DNA of 64,000 bases from Epiperipatus broadwayi (GCA_028023455.1 JAQFVV010000001.1:20517611-20581610), one strand, 5' to 3'; numbered from the stretch's first letter, positions 11,646 through 23,560 are shown. Numbers and translations are program-made. The notes: a model not told the origin generated them from the letters alone.

Positions 11646-13370
11646 ATGAATGCCGAAGATTTCACTTCAGAATCTGATTCAGATTTTCCTATCGACGACG
11701 TTTACAATTCTGGGTCTTCTTCTAGCAGCTCTTCTGATGAATGTCTTTTTGATAGTTCAGATGATGAAGTAGCTGCAGCACCCCAAAAATAAAAAAAATA
11801 AAGTCATCAGTAAGAAATGTCAGGATGGATACTGAACCGATGCCTGGACTTTCATCTTGACCGGACTTGGATGCATTTCTGGATAATGTTCAAGGTCACA
11901 CATCACACATGGCAATTGGAACATTTACTAAGTCTCTTGGGCTAAATTTTCCCATCACCATGAGTATGCAATTAGTGATTTTTTTATCTATTATTTGACA
12001 AAAATTTATACGAATATATATGTGCTGAGACAAATAAATATGCTGTAGAATGGAAAAAAGTTTGGGATTGGGGTAATCTGTTGCCCCATGAGCTAGATGC
12101 ACTTTTAGGCATGATTGTAAATACAAATAGTGTATCACATATGACCAAGTTTGAATTCATTTGGTCTAGGGACGAATATTTGCATCAGCCTGGATTTGCT
12201 AAAGTTATGACCCGCAATTGATTTATGTCAATTTTAGGTAATTTACATTTTAGTGATAGTAAAACCATGCCACCAATTAATAGTGATAAGTTTGATAGAA
12301 TTTATAAAATCAGGCCTATTATAGATCACTGTAATGTTAACTTCAAAGCTGCATAGCAGATGCACCATGAAATAGCAGTTGATGAGGCACTTATCAAATT
12401 CAAGGATCATAGCACATGAAACAGTATGATGCCTCAAAACCGATAAAGAGGTTTGATGGTGGGTTTGTGCAGATAGCCATAATGGATATGTATACCATAT
12501 GAAGTTGTACACAGGCAAACATACAACTTTGAATGCTAGCCTGAAACTGGGAACCCGAGCAGAGCTTTCAGTTGTTTTGCCACATCTTGCAAAACAGAAT
12601 CATACTATTTTTGTGACAGATATTTTACTAGCCCAGAATTAGCTCAAGGGCTATCTGCAAGTAAAATATCTTGCTGTGACACACAGAAAGTTGATAGAAA
12701 GGGTACTCCAGATAGAATTCGCAATAAATTCTGTTATAGACAGTCATCTTGAATTTCTAGTTTGGATGGATAAAAAGCCAATTGTTATGCTTTAAATAAT
12801 GCTTATCCAACATCTGGGGATTTTACTGTAATTAGGAGACATAAAGATGGTTCAAAACATACATATCCATGTCCAATAGCTTTAAGAAAATACAACTGCT
12901 TCATGGTTGTGGTTGATTTAGCCAACCAGAAGCACACTATCTACGGTTGGGATAGGAAGTCAAGGCATTGGCCTATGCACTTATTTTGGCATTGCTTTGA
13001 TACAGCTATTACTAATTCCTACATTTTATATACTTTATATATGGCCCATAAACAACTGAGGCCTAAATCACATCTGGAATATAGGATAGCTTTATCAAAG
13101 AGCCTTATTGGTGACTTCTCCAGGAAGTTGAAGCCTTCACTAAGTGGATGTCTCACTCCTACTGCACACCATACCATCTCTGATCTGCACACTGGTAAGA
13201 CACCAGGCAAAAGAAGTGTTGTTTGTTGGAGAAAGTGTGGCACACAACAATCTTTGGCTGTGTGGCATGTGGATCTATTCCATTGTGCAAAGAGACTGCT
13301 TTGCTGTTTATCATAACAGTGAAGTAGCTCAAGTTCCTCTCTAAATCTACATCCACACAGTCACAACACA
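11646..13370 (+). pseudogene. piggyBac transposase (PGBD4-like), degraded
   Basis: An ATG at 11646 opens an acidic, serine-rich N-terminus (SESDSDFPIDD, then a serine run) that ends at a TAA at 11790. Downstream, in shifting frames, come the family's hallmarks. A segment before 12200 reads WDWGNLLPHELDALLGMI; next is LGNLHFSDS. The first catalytic Asp sits in VDEALIKFKD (codon at 12381), the second in ADSHNGYV (codon at 12472), and the third in FVTDI (codon at 12619). A long open part (12903-13316) covers the C-terminal region, including an LRKYN..MVVVDLANQ stretch. A cysteine-rich tail near 13180-13315 needs one more frameshift. Multiple stops make it inactive. The family cuts at TTAA and excises precisely. 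Confidence 0.85.
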
Positions 13371-13708
13371 TCACTGCCCATCCTTACTCAACCATGTTTC
13401 TACTTTGCAATATGTATAATATATGTATTTTTTATATGATTGTTCATTTATCACATGATTATTGTGACTTTGTACTTCTGTTGCAATTTTGTAATCTCTT
13501 GATTTTTTTTATTAGATGTTTCTCTACAAATTACTACCCCATTAACCATGACTGAATCATTTTTCTACTTTGGAATACGTAAGATATATGATTTTATTTA
13601 TATGATTGTTCATTTATCGCATGATTATAGTAACATTGTACTTGTTACAATTTTGTAATCTCATGATTTTTGAAGTTTTAGGTGAAACAAATGTATTTTT
13701 GTGTATGT

Positions 13709-14284
13709 ACAAGTTTATTCTACACAACTGGAATCTCATGTAACATAAGACATTTTATAGACTTTCTGGATTCCTCAATCCATCCATTCTGTGTTACAGT
13801 GCCATATATTTAAACTTGGCCTTTCTTCATATCTTTTATGCCAAGTAATAAATATATTTATATACAAGTTTATTCTACACAAGTGGAATCCTATGTAACA
13901 TAAGGACATTTTATAGACTTTCTGGCTTCTTCAATCCATCCGCTCTGTGTTACAGTGCCATGTATTTGAACTTGGCCTTTCTTTATATCTTTTATGCCAA
14001 ATAATAAATATATTTATATACAAGTTTATTCTACACAAGTGGAATCCCATGTAACATAAAAACATTTTATAGACTTTCTGGCTTCTTCAATCCACCCACT
14101 CTGTGTTACAGTGCCATGTATTTGAACTTGGCCTTTCTTTATATCTTTTATGCCAAATAATAAATATATTTATATACAAGTTTATTCTACACAACTGGAA
14201 TACCATGTAACATAGGACATTTTATAGACTTTCTGGCTTCTTTAATCCATCCACTCTGTATTACAGTGCCATGTATTTGAACTC
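13709..14284. repeat. Minisatellite, unit about 155-156 bp, 3.7 copies
   Basis: Units begin ACAAGTTTATTCTACACA at 13709, 13864, 14020 and 14176. The last is cut at about 14284 after GCCATGTATTTGAACT. Copies differ by only a few bases, so the array expanded more recently than the decay of the surrounding piggyBac gene. No coding potential is seen. Confidence 0.9.
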
Positions 14285-14789
14285 AATCTTTTTTTCGTGC
14301 ATGTATTCATTGTTAATAATAATAAAAAATTATCCTTATTGATTTATTTTTATTCATTTATTTTTTATGTTTTTGATATCTATTTTTTTTTTTGAATAAA
14401 CTGTTCTGTTACTTTTTTCTCCACTAAAAACCATTCATATTGTTATAGATAGTTTTGCACAAATGAACACGTCTGGCTCTAGAATAAAAATGGACCACAG
14501 CAAGGCTGCTATTTTAGTAATTTTCTCAATGAAAAATTACCTCAGGTAAGACTTCCAATATACTTCTTCTTTTTTTTTGTAATTTTGTGATGGATGTGAT
14601 GAAGCTGTTTATGAAATTATCATTTTATCATTTGAATTTCAAAATTTAGGATTTGTGAATCAGTGTAAAAATAAACATTCTTAAAACTATTAAAAATATT
14701 TTTTTCTTAACTTTTTCTTTATGACATGACTATTTTAACAGCTTCATTACATTCTTTCATATATGATCTTTCTTATAATATATATATAT

Positions 14790-17212
14790 TGTACCGGGTC
14801 GAACCGCTGAAACCACTTACTTATATGTATATATAAGTTTTGGCAAGTTTCAAACTCCTTCATAATACATATATAATCTTATAAATGTTATGTAAACGAA
14901 CCAGCACGTTCGAGCAAAATGGGAGATCTTATTGATAGACTAACTATCAACAATGGCCCACCTCGGTGCTAGATTCAACCCCTACTATCCAAATACTTTA
15001 TTTGTTTCGGGGTAAACCCCAGTGCACCAGCTAGTCTGATGGACTAATGTATTTGGGCAGTAGGCTCATAATCCAGTGCTCGAAACATTCCCTAAAACTA
15101 GCTCAGTCTAATTTTAATTCAATAATAAAATTATACAAAATTTGTGGTGGAAAGAATTAATAAAAAGGTTGGTAAAAAGAATTGACCGACAAATAAAGTT
15201 TAAGTTTGAAGACATTTTATTTTAATTAACATTAATTAAGTTTAAAGATACTTTATTACCCAACATTAATTGGCTAAATTTAAACATCTTTATAAATCTA
15301 ATTTAACACATGCACATTTTTAACCCTTAAACTGCTAATTATATTATTGGTTGTATGAGGTAAAAATCAAATCTTTTAATTGGCCAACTCACAAACTGAA
15401 GACAAAGCCTATTGTTAAAACATATTCGCCTATAATATTAAATTCAACTCAGATACGTTTATAAAAAGTATATTACTAATTTTTCAGGTTATGAAGAGAA
15501 CGAAAGTTCTTTCAAAAATAAATTGCTATTTATTTATTCTAAAATATTCAATTTCGGCAACATAAAAGCTATAATATAAACAAAAAGGTCGACTTTTACG
15601 TTATAGAAAAGTAAATATTTCTTTTAAATATTTCTTTAATATTTTTACTAAAATCTTCAATATTTTTCGAAAATAATTTTGTTTTTTTAGTATATTTTTT
15701 AAAAAACTAGTTTAATTTCTGAAATAATATTTTTTTAATACTTAAAATTGCATTTGAAATGAAAATCTCAGCGTTTTTCTTTATTTTCTTTGATCAGGCG
15801 GTTTCTTTGTTCTTTCCAGCCAATCAGAATGTCTTTTTCGGCTGAGAGCTCACTAACAACCAATTACAACCGATGTTCTTTCTTTGTTTAGGTTTAAATG
15901 CGTTTTTTTTTTTATTTTTTACTTGTAAAATAATTCGGAAGAGGGCACCATCTTACAGAACTTTTAAAAACCTATTCAAAACCTATCAAACGAATTTTTT
16001 AGCATAAGAACTGGCAGAGTTAAAGTGACGTCAGATGTCTACGAGGAGCCTCGTAGGAGGCGGGTAAAGGGTTAAAGTAACATATTATAACATATATCTG
16101 GTGAAAAGCATAAATAATATGTGACATCATTAAATTATCTCACATTTACACACACGCACATCAATAGTTCATTTTATGCATGCTTAAGAGTTCAAATTAC
16201 TTTACTTGGTAGGATTGACGAATTACAGTGGTGGCTACTACGTATAAATGATAATAAATAAATGTTTACCTAGGATTTTTGGAACGTGGATATTACTTGT
16301 TGTTGGCTGCTTCTGCTGCTTCTGATGGATTATATCTAACCGGTTAGATTTGGACGTTTCTTGAAGAGATTTTATGCGAATCCATTGGTCTTATTCTTGA
16401 AGACAGCTGAACGTTTGACGGAGGATTTCTGAGTTGTTATGCAGACATTATTTCACAGGCAGGTTTTGATGATCTTGTTGGACTAAAAAGGCTGAAGCAT
16501 GAGCGTATATTTCCAAAGCTGCTCAACAATGCATTTTTGTTTCTGAATATATAATAGAAACTGCACTGTTATCTGAACGGAAACAAGACTCTCACTGCAA
16601 ACTAGACTGAAAAAACTCTCTCAATTAATTGTCCGATAAAAAAAAGTCTATTTATACCTGTGACGTGTTGTCCATGTAATATCCTCTGGAAAATATCTGT
16701 TGTCGAATTCCATTGGTAATTAATCCTATGACAATGTGTTTTTGATGATTGTTTAATTAGTAGTAGCTTTCATAAACGTATTGTTTTTATATCTTTAATT
16801 AGTAGCCCACCAATGGTGTGGGTTTTTTTTAAATCTTTATTTAACTTAATAGCCATCGCTGTGTTTTCCAAATATAATTTCTTTTTTAACTTTCATTTAT
16901 ATACATTTTTTTTAATATTATTCTAACACGCATACATTTATTTATACTCGCACGCACATATATAATTTATTATAATAAGCTTGAATGAAAAGAGATTTAA
17001 ATTTTATTTTAAATTTTAAATTACTTATTTTTACGAAGACTAATTTAGAAAAACTTTACTTTCTTTTATAACACTTTTAGTTTGACTTTAAAAAAAAACC
17101 CTTCTCACTTTTAATCTTTTACTTCAAACTCTTTTACGAAAGATTTTTTTTTATTTCAATAATTTTTAGACAAAATTATTTTATATACATGTGCCAAATT
17201 GGCCTTGGCACA
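14790..17212 (-). repeat. 3' LTR (left in window), carries a MITE
   Basis: The repeat is 2423 bases, against 1671 for its partner. The difference of 752 is exactly the 748-bp MITE at 15324-16071 plus one duplicated TTAA. Apart from that, the two LTRs are nearly identical along their length, with scattered single-base changes. Confidence 0.9.
15324..16071. mobile_element. piggyBac-type MITE with TTAA target duplication
   Basis: The insertion is bounded by TTAA at 15320-15323 and 16072-16075. The partner LTR has a single TTAA at the matching place (CATTTTTAAAGTTAC near 20957-20970). The tips read CCCTTAAACTGC on the left and GGGTAAAGGG on the right, so the inverted tips match only over CCCTT. 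Near the right end a perfect 8-bp hairpin, CTACGAGG and CCTCGTAG, surrounds two bases (about 16039-16056). No open frame of note. TTAA use and CCCTT tips point to piggyBac-type mobilisation. Confidence 0.85.
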
Positions 17213-17235
17213 TTACACCCCCTCCATTTTAGAGT
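17213..17235 (-). promoter_or_regulatory. Polypurine tract next to 3' LTR
   Basis: On the minus strand the bases just before the LTR read AAAATGGAGGGGGTGTAA. A G-rich purine run at this place primes plus-strand DNA synthesis in LTR retrotransposons. Confidence 0.6.
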
Positions 17236-19660
17236 AAAATGTGTCATTTTTGACCATTTTATCTCTTGCAATTTTAATTCTTGACTCCAAAAATTTATTA
17301 ATTTATTATTTTTCTAAGTTAGCTTTTTAATATCTTTTACTTATCATACAAAAGGCAATCTGTTTTGACTATGCTTTTCTTCTATCTATGCCGAATACAT
17401 TGCTCACAATGATCTAAATCATGGATAACGACCACTGGGACAAACTAATTTTGTGGCACAGGGATCTTTTGGAAATGACGTGGATGCAGATTCGCTGACT
17501 TACACTGACTTACACGTGTATAAAATTGAAACTTCATTTGCCGATTCTCTTGATTGGACTTGGAAAAAGAAAGGGTCGCTGCGAAATGGCAGGAATTTTC
17601 AACTGTCCATTTTTGACTTACGCTTTGGAAAGAGGAATGATCCCTGACAAGTCCGTTACGGGTACTAAAACTTATCCAGTCAGCAGCTTTAAATGTATCT
17701 TTAACTAAATTTATTTCTATACTACCCTCATTCCCTTTTGCTCTAGATAAATTCCTACACATGTGTATAAGTGCAGCATAATTCTACACCTAGTAATATT
17801 CTAGATATCAAGTTATTACTGGACTTGCTTACAGGGAATCTATAATAAATAAATCCCTTTTTGCACGCATCATGAGGTGCAGCAGTGCCAAGAAAATAAC
17901 CTAAAAAAATATCTGGATAAATACATTTAAGATATGCATCATGAGGTATCGTATTTACCGAATATTACCAGTGTATGTGCACGTATATACACATGTATAC
18001 TTACACACTCTTAATACACCTTAGATTGACTTTATATTTTTATTACTAATCTTACATTATTTTTAAATTCATATGAACATTATTCTAACATTTGTATTAA
18101 TCTAATCTCGAATATTATTTTCAACCCTTACTCAACTTCTTTATCTATGTGCGTGTATTCAGAAAAACTATTTTACTTTATTATGATTCATTATTTACTC
18201 AACTTTTATTAACTTGCACATATTCAAAAACAACTTACTTTACTACAATTTATTATTACACTGATATATATAATTTTTTTTGACCTGACTTTAAATCATT
18301 TATTTACTTCCTTTTATTACCGTGCGTATTCAAAAAAAAAATCTATTAGTTTATCACAAGTCACTTTTCATTATTATTTACTACAGATATATTTACACTT
18401 ATTTATTTAACTTGATTTTATTGATTTTATTTTAACTATTTGACCTACTTATTTATTTACAAACATTTTTCTTAATTAATATGTGTGTTGATCACTTTTC
18501 CTAAGTATTGACCACTTCAAATTCTTATTTTTCTAGAGTGCATTTTTAGTTTTTATTTTCATCATTAGGTATTAAATGTAATGTTAAGAGAAGTAGGCAG
18601 CAAAGTATAAGACAATTCAAACACACAGATAGATTTTGTGCTGATTTAAACTAACTTTTAATTTCTTTGCCCAAATACTCGCACACACCTCAATCCTATT
18701 AATACACTTTTTTTTTTAATTTTATTTGATAATGTTTTATTTTCATTAATACTTTCATTATACATTTATTTATTTCATTTTTATTTTAAAGCGTTATTTT
18801 TACTCTCCCTTTTTTTTTCTTTTTAAAAAAAAAACATTTTCATTTTGCTTGTCTCTTTTGATTTACACATTTATTTTGTTTGTGTCACGCTCTGCTATGT
18901 TCTATGAGCTGGGATATCAATATAATCGATATGACATAATCGAGGGTTTTGACATAAATTCGTTTTATTATTTTTACTCTCCCTTTTTTAAAAAAAAAAA
19001 ACATTTTCATTTTGCTGGTCTATTTTGATTTACATATTTATTTTGTTCGCATCACGCTCCGCTATGTTCTAGACTTATGAGCTGGGATATCAATATAATC
19101 GATAAGACATAATTGAGGGTTTTGACATAAATTGTTTTATAGATGCTTTGACATTTTAAACTCTAAAGATTGTTATTTTATTTTACTAAGACTAACTTTA
19201 ATCATTTTTAATTATTCAAACTATCTTGATACTCATTTTTACATTTATTTCATTAAACTTTGTTAAATATTTTCCATTATTCCAACTCCATGGTCGTTAT
19301 ATACTAGGTCAAGCCGGCGAATCTGTCAGATTACATATTTTTAATGTTTGTCTGGTGGTTCTTTATTATTCAGCCCTCCAAATAACTTTAGTGACCTAGC
19401 ATTACATGTTCCTTTTTCTATATTTCCTTTGGCTATCACAAAGGCACTGAAGTCAGTTTGAGGGACTATACTATATGGGCTTTTGTAAATCATCTGAATT
19501 TTTTTATAAATGTGTTTCTGAGGATGACTAATGGAGTTATTTGTAATGTGCATGTTCTCACTCAGCTGGTCTGGCTTTTTTATTTCAGTTTGTGGGCTAT
19601 TTTGACTACGATTTATCTGATTTACTTTTACAATTAAATTTGTAACTTCAACTTTTATCT
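17236..19660. other. Interior of the minus-strand LTR element, no pol recognised
   Basis: The interior is AT-rich. A minus-strand frame at 17445-17762 (105 residues) overlaps plus-strand frames and shows no family motif I recognise; it could be a scrap of a deleted gene. The part at 17890-17965 resembles the solo-LTR candidate at 4585-4670. A minus-strand frame at 19341-19553 is likewise unrecognised. Confidence 0.4.
18790..19140. repeat. Tandem duplication of about 175 bp
   Basis: A block with TTTTTACTCTCCC, an A-run, CATTTTCATTTTGCT, GAGCTGGGATATCAATATAA and TTTTGACATAAATT occurs at about 18795-18962 and again at about 18974-19132. The copies differ by a few substitutions and small indels. 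Confidence 0.85.
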
Positions 19661-19666
19661 CTTCGA

Positions 19667-19996
19667 TTATTTTTCTATCTTCTTTTTTTCTATCACTTGG
19701 TAAGCAGTCTCTATTTGATTTTCTACTTGTGTTTTAATCTCTTCTATTTCTTCCCTAATTTCTTCTTTTATTTTATTCTGGCCCTTTTCAATCTGATCCT
19801 TTAACTTTTCAAGCATTTCAGCTTGCCCTTCCAATTTACTCTTCATTTCATTATTTTGGTTTTTAAGCTCCTTGGCTATTTTTTTATATTCTTTGGCTGT
19901 TTCTTTTTGTTTTTCAAACATGCTGGTTAGTAAAGCTATGATTCCTCTTTTTTCCTTGTTGGGGCTATTTTCTATATTTTTACCTTGAGTCTCCAT
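19667..19996 (-). CDS. Gag-like coiled-coil ORF of the minus-strand LTR element
   Basis: A 109-residue frame starts with an ATG at 19996, about 420 bases downstream (minus strand) of the primer site, which is the normal place of gag. Residues 1-25 are short and charged. From about residue 28 to the end it is a continuous charged helix (KEYKKIAKELKNQNNEM, then EGQAEMLEKLKDQIEKG), typical of a coiled coil. N-terminal coiled coils precede the capsid in many animal Ty3/gypsy gag proteins, but here no capsid fold or CCHC zinc knuckle follows before the stop. It is either a truncated gag or a minimal protein kept for self-association. The start is chosen as the first ATG and fits the region. Confidence 0.5.
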   Translation of the reverse strand: METQGKNIENSPNKEKRGIIALLTSMFEKQKETAKEYKKIAKELKNQNNEMKSKLEGQAEMLEKLKDQIEKGQNKIKEEIREEIEEIKTQVENQIETAYQVIEKKKIEK

Positions 19997-20406
19997 TTTG
20001 GCTTTATTTTTTTTTTTTATAATTTATAATTTTAAACACTTTTTATCATTATTTTTAATACAGTATTTTTATCCACTTTAATAAGTTTACTAATTATTAT
20101 TTTCTTTATTTCTTACTAAACTAGAAATACATGCTGACTCACCCTTTCTTTGTCGATTTTTCTCCACCCGATCTTAATGCTTTAACTCCACCCAAACATC
20201 CAACTGTCTCTGATTTAGCATAATGATTTATTTTAGATAACATAAATAGCGTAAATCTCTTTTCATTTAAAGAAAACAAAGTTTCGATCAATTTTTTTTT
20301 AAAAAAAAAAAAAAATTAAAACACTTTAACATACATAATTTAGCTTTTGTATAGAAAAATTTTTTAAACAAGAAACAAAGTATTTATTTACTATTGTTTC
20401 TTAGGT

Positions 20407-20428
20407 CCAGCCCCACATTGGGCACCAT
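20407..20428 (-). promoter_or_regulatory. Primer-binding site for tRNA-Lys
   Basis: On the minus strand the sequence just after the 5' LTR reads TGGTGCCCAATGTGGGG. Its complement, CCCCACATTGGGCACCA, differs at two of 17 positions from the 3' end of animal tRNA-Lys(CTT) with CCA added. This fixes both the primer and the element's direction. Confidence 0.75.
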
Positions 20429-20431
20429 TTA

Positions 20432-22102
20432 TGTACCGGATCGAACCGCTGAAACTACTTACTTATACGTATATATAAGTTTTGGCCAGTTTCAAACTCC
20501 TTCATAATACATTTATAATCTTATAAATGGTACCTGAACGAACCAGCACGTTCGAGCAAAATGGGAGATCTTATTGATAGACTAACTATCAACAATGGCC
20601 CACCTCAGCTGCTAAATTCAAACCCCTACTATCCAAATACTTTATTTGTTTTGGGGTAAACCCCAGGGCACCAGCTAGTCTGATGGACTAACGTATTCAG
20701 GCAGTAGGCTCATAATCCAGCCCTCGAAACATTCCCTAAAACTAGCTCCGTCTAATTTTAATTCAATAACAAAATTATACAAAATTAGTGGTGGAAAGAA
20801 TTAATAAAAAGATTGGTAAAAAGAATTGACCGACAAATAAAGTTTGTTTAAAGATATTTTATTTTAATTAACATTAATTAAGTTTAAAGATAATTTATTA
20901 CCCAACATTAATTGACTAAATTTAAACATCTTTATAAATCTAATTTAACACATGCACATTTTTAAAGTTACACATTATAACATATATCTGGTGAAAAGCA
21001 TAAATAATATGTGACATCATTAAATTATCTCACATTCACACACATGCACATCAATAGTTTATTTTATGCATGCTTAAGAGGTCAAATTACTTTACTTGGT
21101 AGGATTGATGAATTACAACGGTGGCTACTACATATAAATGATAATAAATAAATGTTTACCTAGGATTTTTGGAATGTGGATATTACTTGTTGTTGGCTGC
21201 TTCTGCTGCTTCTGATGGATTATATCTAACCGGTTAGATTTGGACGTTTCTTGAAGAGATTTTATGCGAATCCATTGGTCTTATTCTTGAAGACAGTTGA
21301 ACGTTTGACGGAGGATTTCTGAGTTGTTATGCAGACATTATTTCACAGGCAGGTTTTGATGATCTTGTTGGACTAAAAAGGCTGAAGCACGAGCATATAT
21401 TTCCAAAGCTGCTCAACAATGCATTTTTGTTTCTGAAAACATAATAGAAACTGCACTGTTATCTGAACGGTAACAAGACTCTCACTGCAAACTAGACTGA
21501 AAAAACTCTCAATTAATTGTCCGATAAAAAAAAAGTCTATTTATACCTGCAATGTGTTGTCCATGTAATACCCTCCAGCAAATATCTGTTGTCGAATTCC
21601 ATTGGTAATTAATCCGATGACAATGTGTTTTTGACGATTGTTTAATTAGTAGTAGCTTTCATAAACGTATTGTTTTTTATATCTTTAATTAGTAGCCCAC
21701 TGCTGGTGTGGTTTTTTTAAATCTTTATTTAACTTAATAGCCATCGCTGTGTTTTCCAAATATAATTTCTTTTTTAACTTTCATTTATATACATTTTTTT
21801 TATATTATTCTAACACGCATACATTTATTTACACTCGCACGCACATATATAATTTATTATAAAAAGCTTGAATGAAAAGAGATTTATATTTTTTTTTAAA
21901 TTTTAAATTACTTATTTTTACGAAGACTAATTTAGAAAAACTTTACTTTCTTTTATAACACTTTTAGTTTGACTTTAAGAAAAACCCCTTCCCACTTTTA
22001 ATCTTTTATTTCAAACTCTTTTACAAAATTTTTTTTTTTTTTATTTTAATAATTTTTAGACAAAATTATTTTATATACATGTGCCAAATTGACCTTGGCA
22101 CA
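20432..22102 (-). repeat. 5' LTR (right in window) of the minus-strand element
   Basis: This is the undisturbed LTR of 1671 bases. It has TGTGCC at its outer (minus 5') end and GGTACA at its inner end next to the primer site. Confidence 0.9.
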
Positions 22103-22189
22103 TATATATATATATATATTATATTCAAACACAAAATATCCAAGTTACTAGAGTTGGGGTAAATTTTTCTAAAAATTAACAATGGCCAC

Positions 22190-22690
22190 CTGGTTTTCAA
22201 AAAGATAAACATTCCAAGAATACAAAACAATGACACTTTGGGGGTTTTGGAGTATGGAGAAATGAATCCCTACACATCTGGATTCCCATGAAAAATATGT
22301 AAGAAACAATGGAGAAAGTTATAGCTAATTCTTTCACAGGCAAGCTGCCAAGATGAGAGTGCTGAAAGCTTATCCTATGAACAAGTATCATATAGTAAGG
22401 ATGATTAGATATAATTTACCAGTATGAACAAGTATCATATAGTATGGATGATTAGGTATAATTTACTAGTCAGAGTACAAAGTAATCTGGCTGAAAACTG
22501 TAGGCTTTCCATTGAGGAAGCCATTGAGATCCTAGTGGGCATAACCTGTACAAGGGAAAAAAGGAATTAGATATCAGATGTGGGAATTATAATGAACCTA
22601 CAATGTGGTCCATCCATATGCCCTGAAAAGGAGAGAGGTGAAAATATTAAGAGTGTTTGTGTTTTGTTTTTTTTTAATTGTTTTAATCAT
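22190..22690 (+). pseudogene. gag capsid part of the old gypsy-type element, resumed
   Basis: Shifting frames give a capsid-type segment: QAAKMRVLKAYPMNKYHIV, then RMIRYNLPV, then VQSNLAENCRLSIEEAIEI. This resembles the late part of Ty3/gypsy capsids, where basic helices are followed by a SLEEA-type helix. It continues the gag that stops at 11385, so the two pieces are the two sides of the nested insertion. A 47-base tandem duplication (22376-22422 and 22423-22469) adds one repeat of the NKYHIV..RYNL segment and shifts the frame. The pol gene that should follow is missing: within about 100 bases the sequence passes to the ORF tail that precedes the LTR. Confidence 0.55.
22376..22469. repeat. 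47-bp tandem duplication inside gag
   Basis: TATGAACAAGTATCATATAG starts at 22376 and again at 22423, and the two units differ at only a few positions. A 47-base step is not a multiple of three, so it breaks the reading frame. Confidence 0.9.
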
Positions 22691-22699
22691 TTTTACTGA

Positions 22700-22767
22700 G
22701 AGGAAGCGAGATATTTTTTTGCATCTCATATGGAATTGTATTATTACTTTAACTTATTGGTTTAGTT
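22700..22767 (+). pseudogene. Tail of the last ORF before the second LTR
   Basis: GATATTTTTTTGCATCTCATATGGAA matches the end of the 6871-7104 frame (TTTTTCCCATCTCATATGGAA) with a small frame change. It shows that this element ended with the same gene as the copy to the left. Confidence 0.4.
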
Positions 22768-22984
22768 CAGTGTTTCCCAACCTGTGGTACGCGTACCACT
22801 GGTGGTACGCGAGTTGCTGGTTGGTGGTACACGAAAAATAATCAATAATGGCGGTCATAAAAAAAATTAAATTGCAAAAATATCATAGAAACGTTTTTTC
22901 CTATAATTCATAAAAATTATTTTAATTAATAATATTATACAGTAAAGTTATTAATATGTACAGTCGATAACGATCTTTAATGTT

Positions 22985-23560
22985 AATGATAAAATTGAAA
23001 GTATGATTAAGAAATTAGATTTTTGGAAACTGTATCAAAAACAATCAACAATCAACCGGAAGTATTTGAAAATTGACTTATTTTTTTGTTTGAAAATAAA
23101 GTCTCAAGATATACGAGAAAATATAATAGCACATTTAACAGGATTAAAATTGTCTTTCATGGAATATTTTCCAAAACCCGAAAACACAAATGATAATTGT
23201 ATTTCAAATTCCATCTATGCAGAAAATTTAGAAAAAGCTACATCATTATCAATAAAGGATAAAGAAAATTTAATAGAATTATCATGTAACAGAACTTTAC
23301 AAGTAGAATTCAAATGACACATTCTAATTAATTTTTGGTTAAACATTAAAGAATATGAACAACTTTCTGAGAAAGCTCTTAAATTATTATTACCATTTAC
23401 TAGTACGAAATTAGTAGGAAGAGCTTTTACTTCATATATTTTTTAAAAAAATAAGTATCGAAACAGATTGAACGCAGTTATAGACTTAAGGGTATATATA
23501 CCTCGCATGTTTTAAACCAAATTTCAAAAAATTAATGTTGTTCAAAACAAGCACAAGGAT
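22985..23560 (+). pseudogene. hAT transposase fragment, internally deleted
   Basis: A 104-residue open frame (23003-23317) keeps IKKLDFWK, ENIIAHLTGLKLSFMEYF and the helix up to KENLIEL, all matching copy 1. After its stop, the SEKALKLLLPF and DLRV parts follow in other frames as in copy 1. The region between the left end and ITIFNVND is deleted. Without the BED domain and much of the catalytic core it cannot be a transposase. Confidence 0.7.

Larger units (their letters stand above)
11386..14762 (+). mobile_element. piggyBac-type transposon, relic 2, inserted in gag
   Basis: The left end at 11386 reads CCCTTTGACCCCC, a piggyBac-like tip, preceded by ATAA (a one-base variant of the TTAA target). 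It contains a piggyBac transposase pseudogene (11646-13370), a four-copy minisatellite and a 3' part resembling that of relic 1. The exact right tip is not visible: near 14790 a minus-strand LTR element has inserted into a TA tract close to the end. Sequence just beyond that element (about 22124-22150, TATTCAAACA) resembles relic 1 near its right end, so the tip may lie there. Confidence 0.7.
14790..22102 (-). mobile_element. Non-autonomous LTR retrotransposon on the minus strand
   Basis: Two long direct repeats (14790-17212 and 20432-22102) bound a 3.2-kb interior. On the minus strand each LTR runs TGTGCC...GGTACA. A primer site lies next to the right-hand LTR and a G-rich purine tract next to the left-hand LTR, which fixes the minus orientation. 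TATAT flanks both sides (14785-14789 and 22103-22107), a possible 5-bp target duplication, although it lies in a TA tract. The interior holds one short gag-like coiled-coil frame and no RT, protease or integrase that I can find. It must therefore depend on another element's enzymes. Confidence 0.85.

Noticed and set aside
12243-13374. Minus-strand frames in the piggyBac region
   Set aside because: They are complements of the plus-strand transposase relic, which carries the recognisable motifs.
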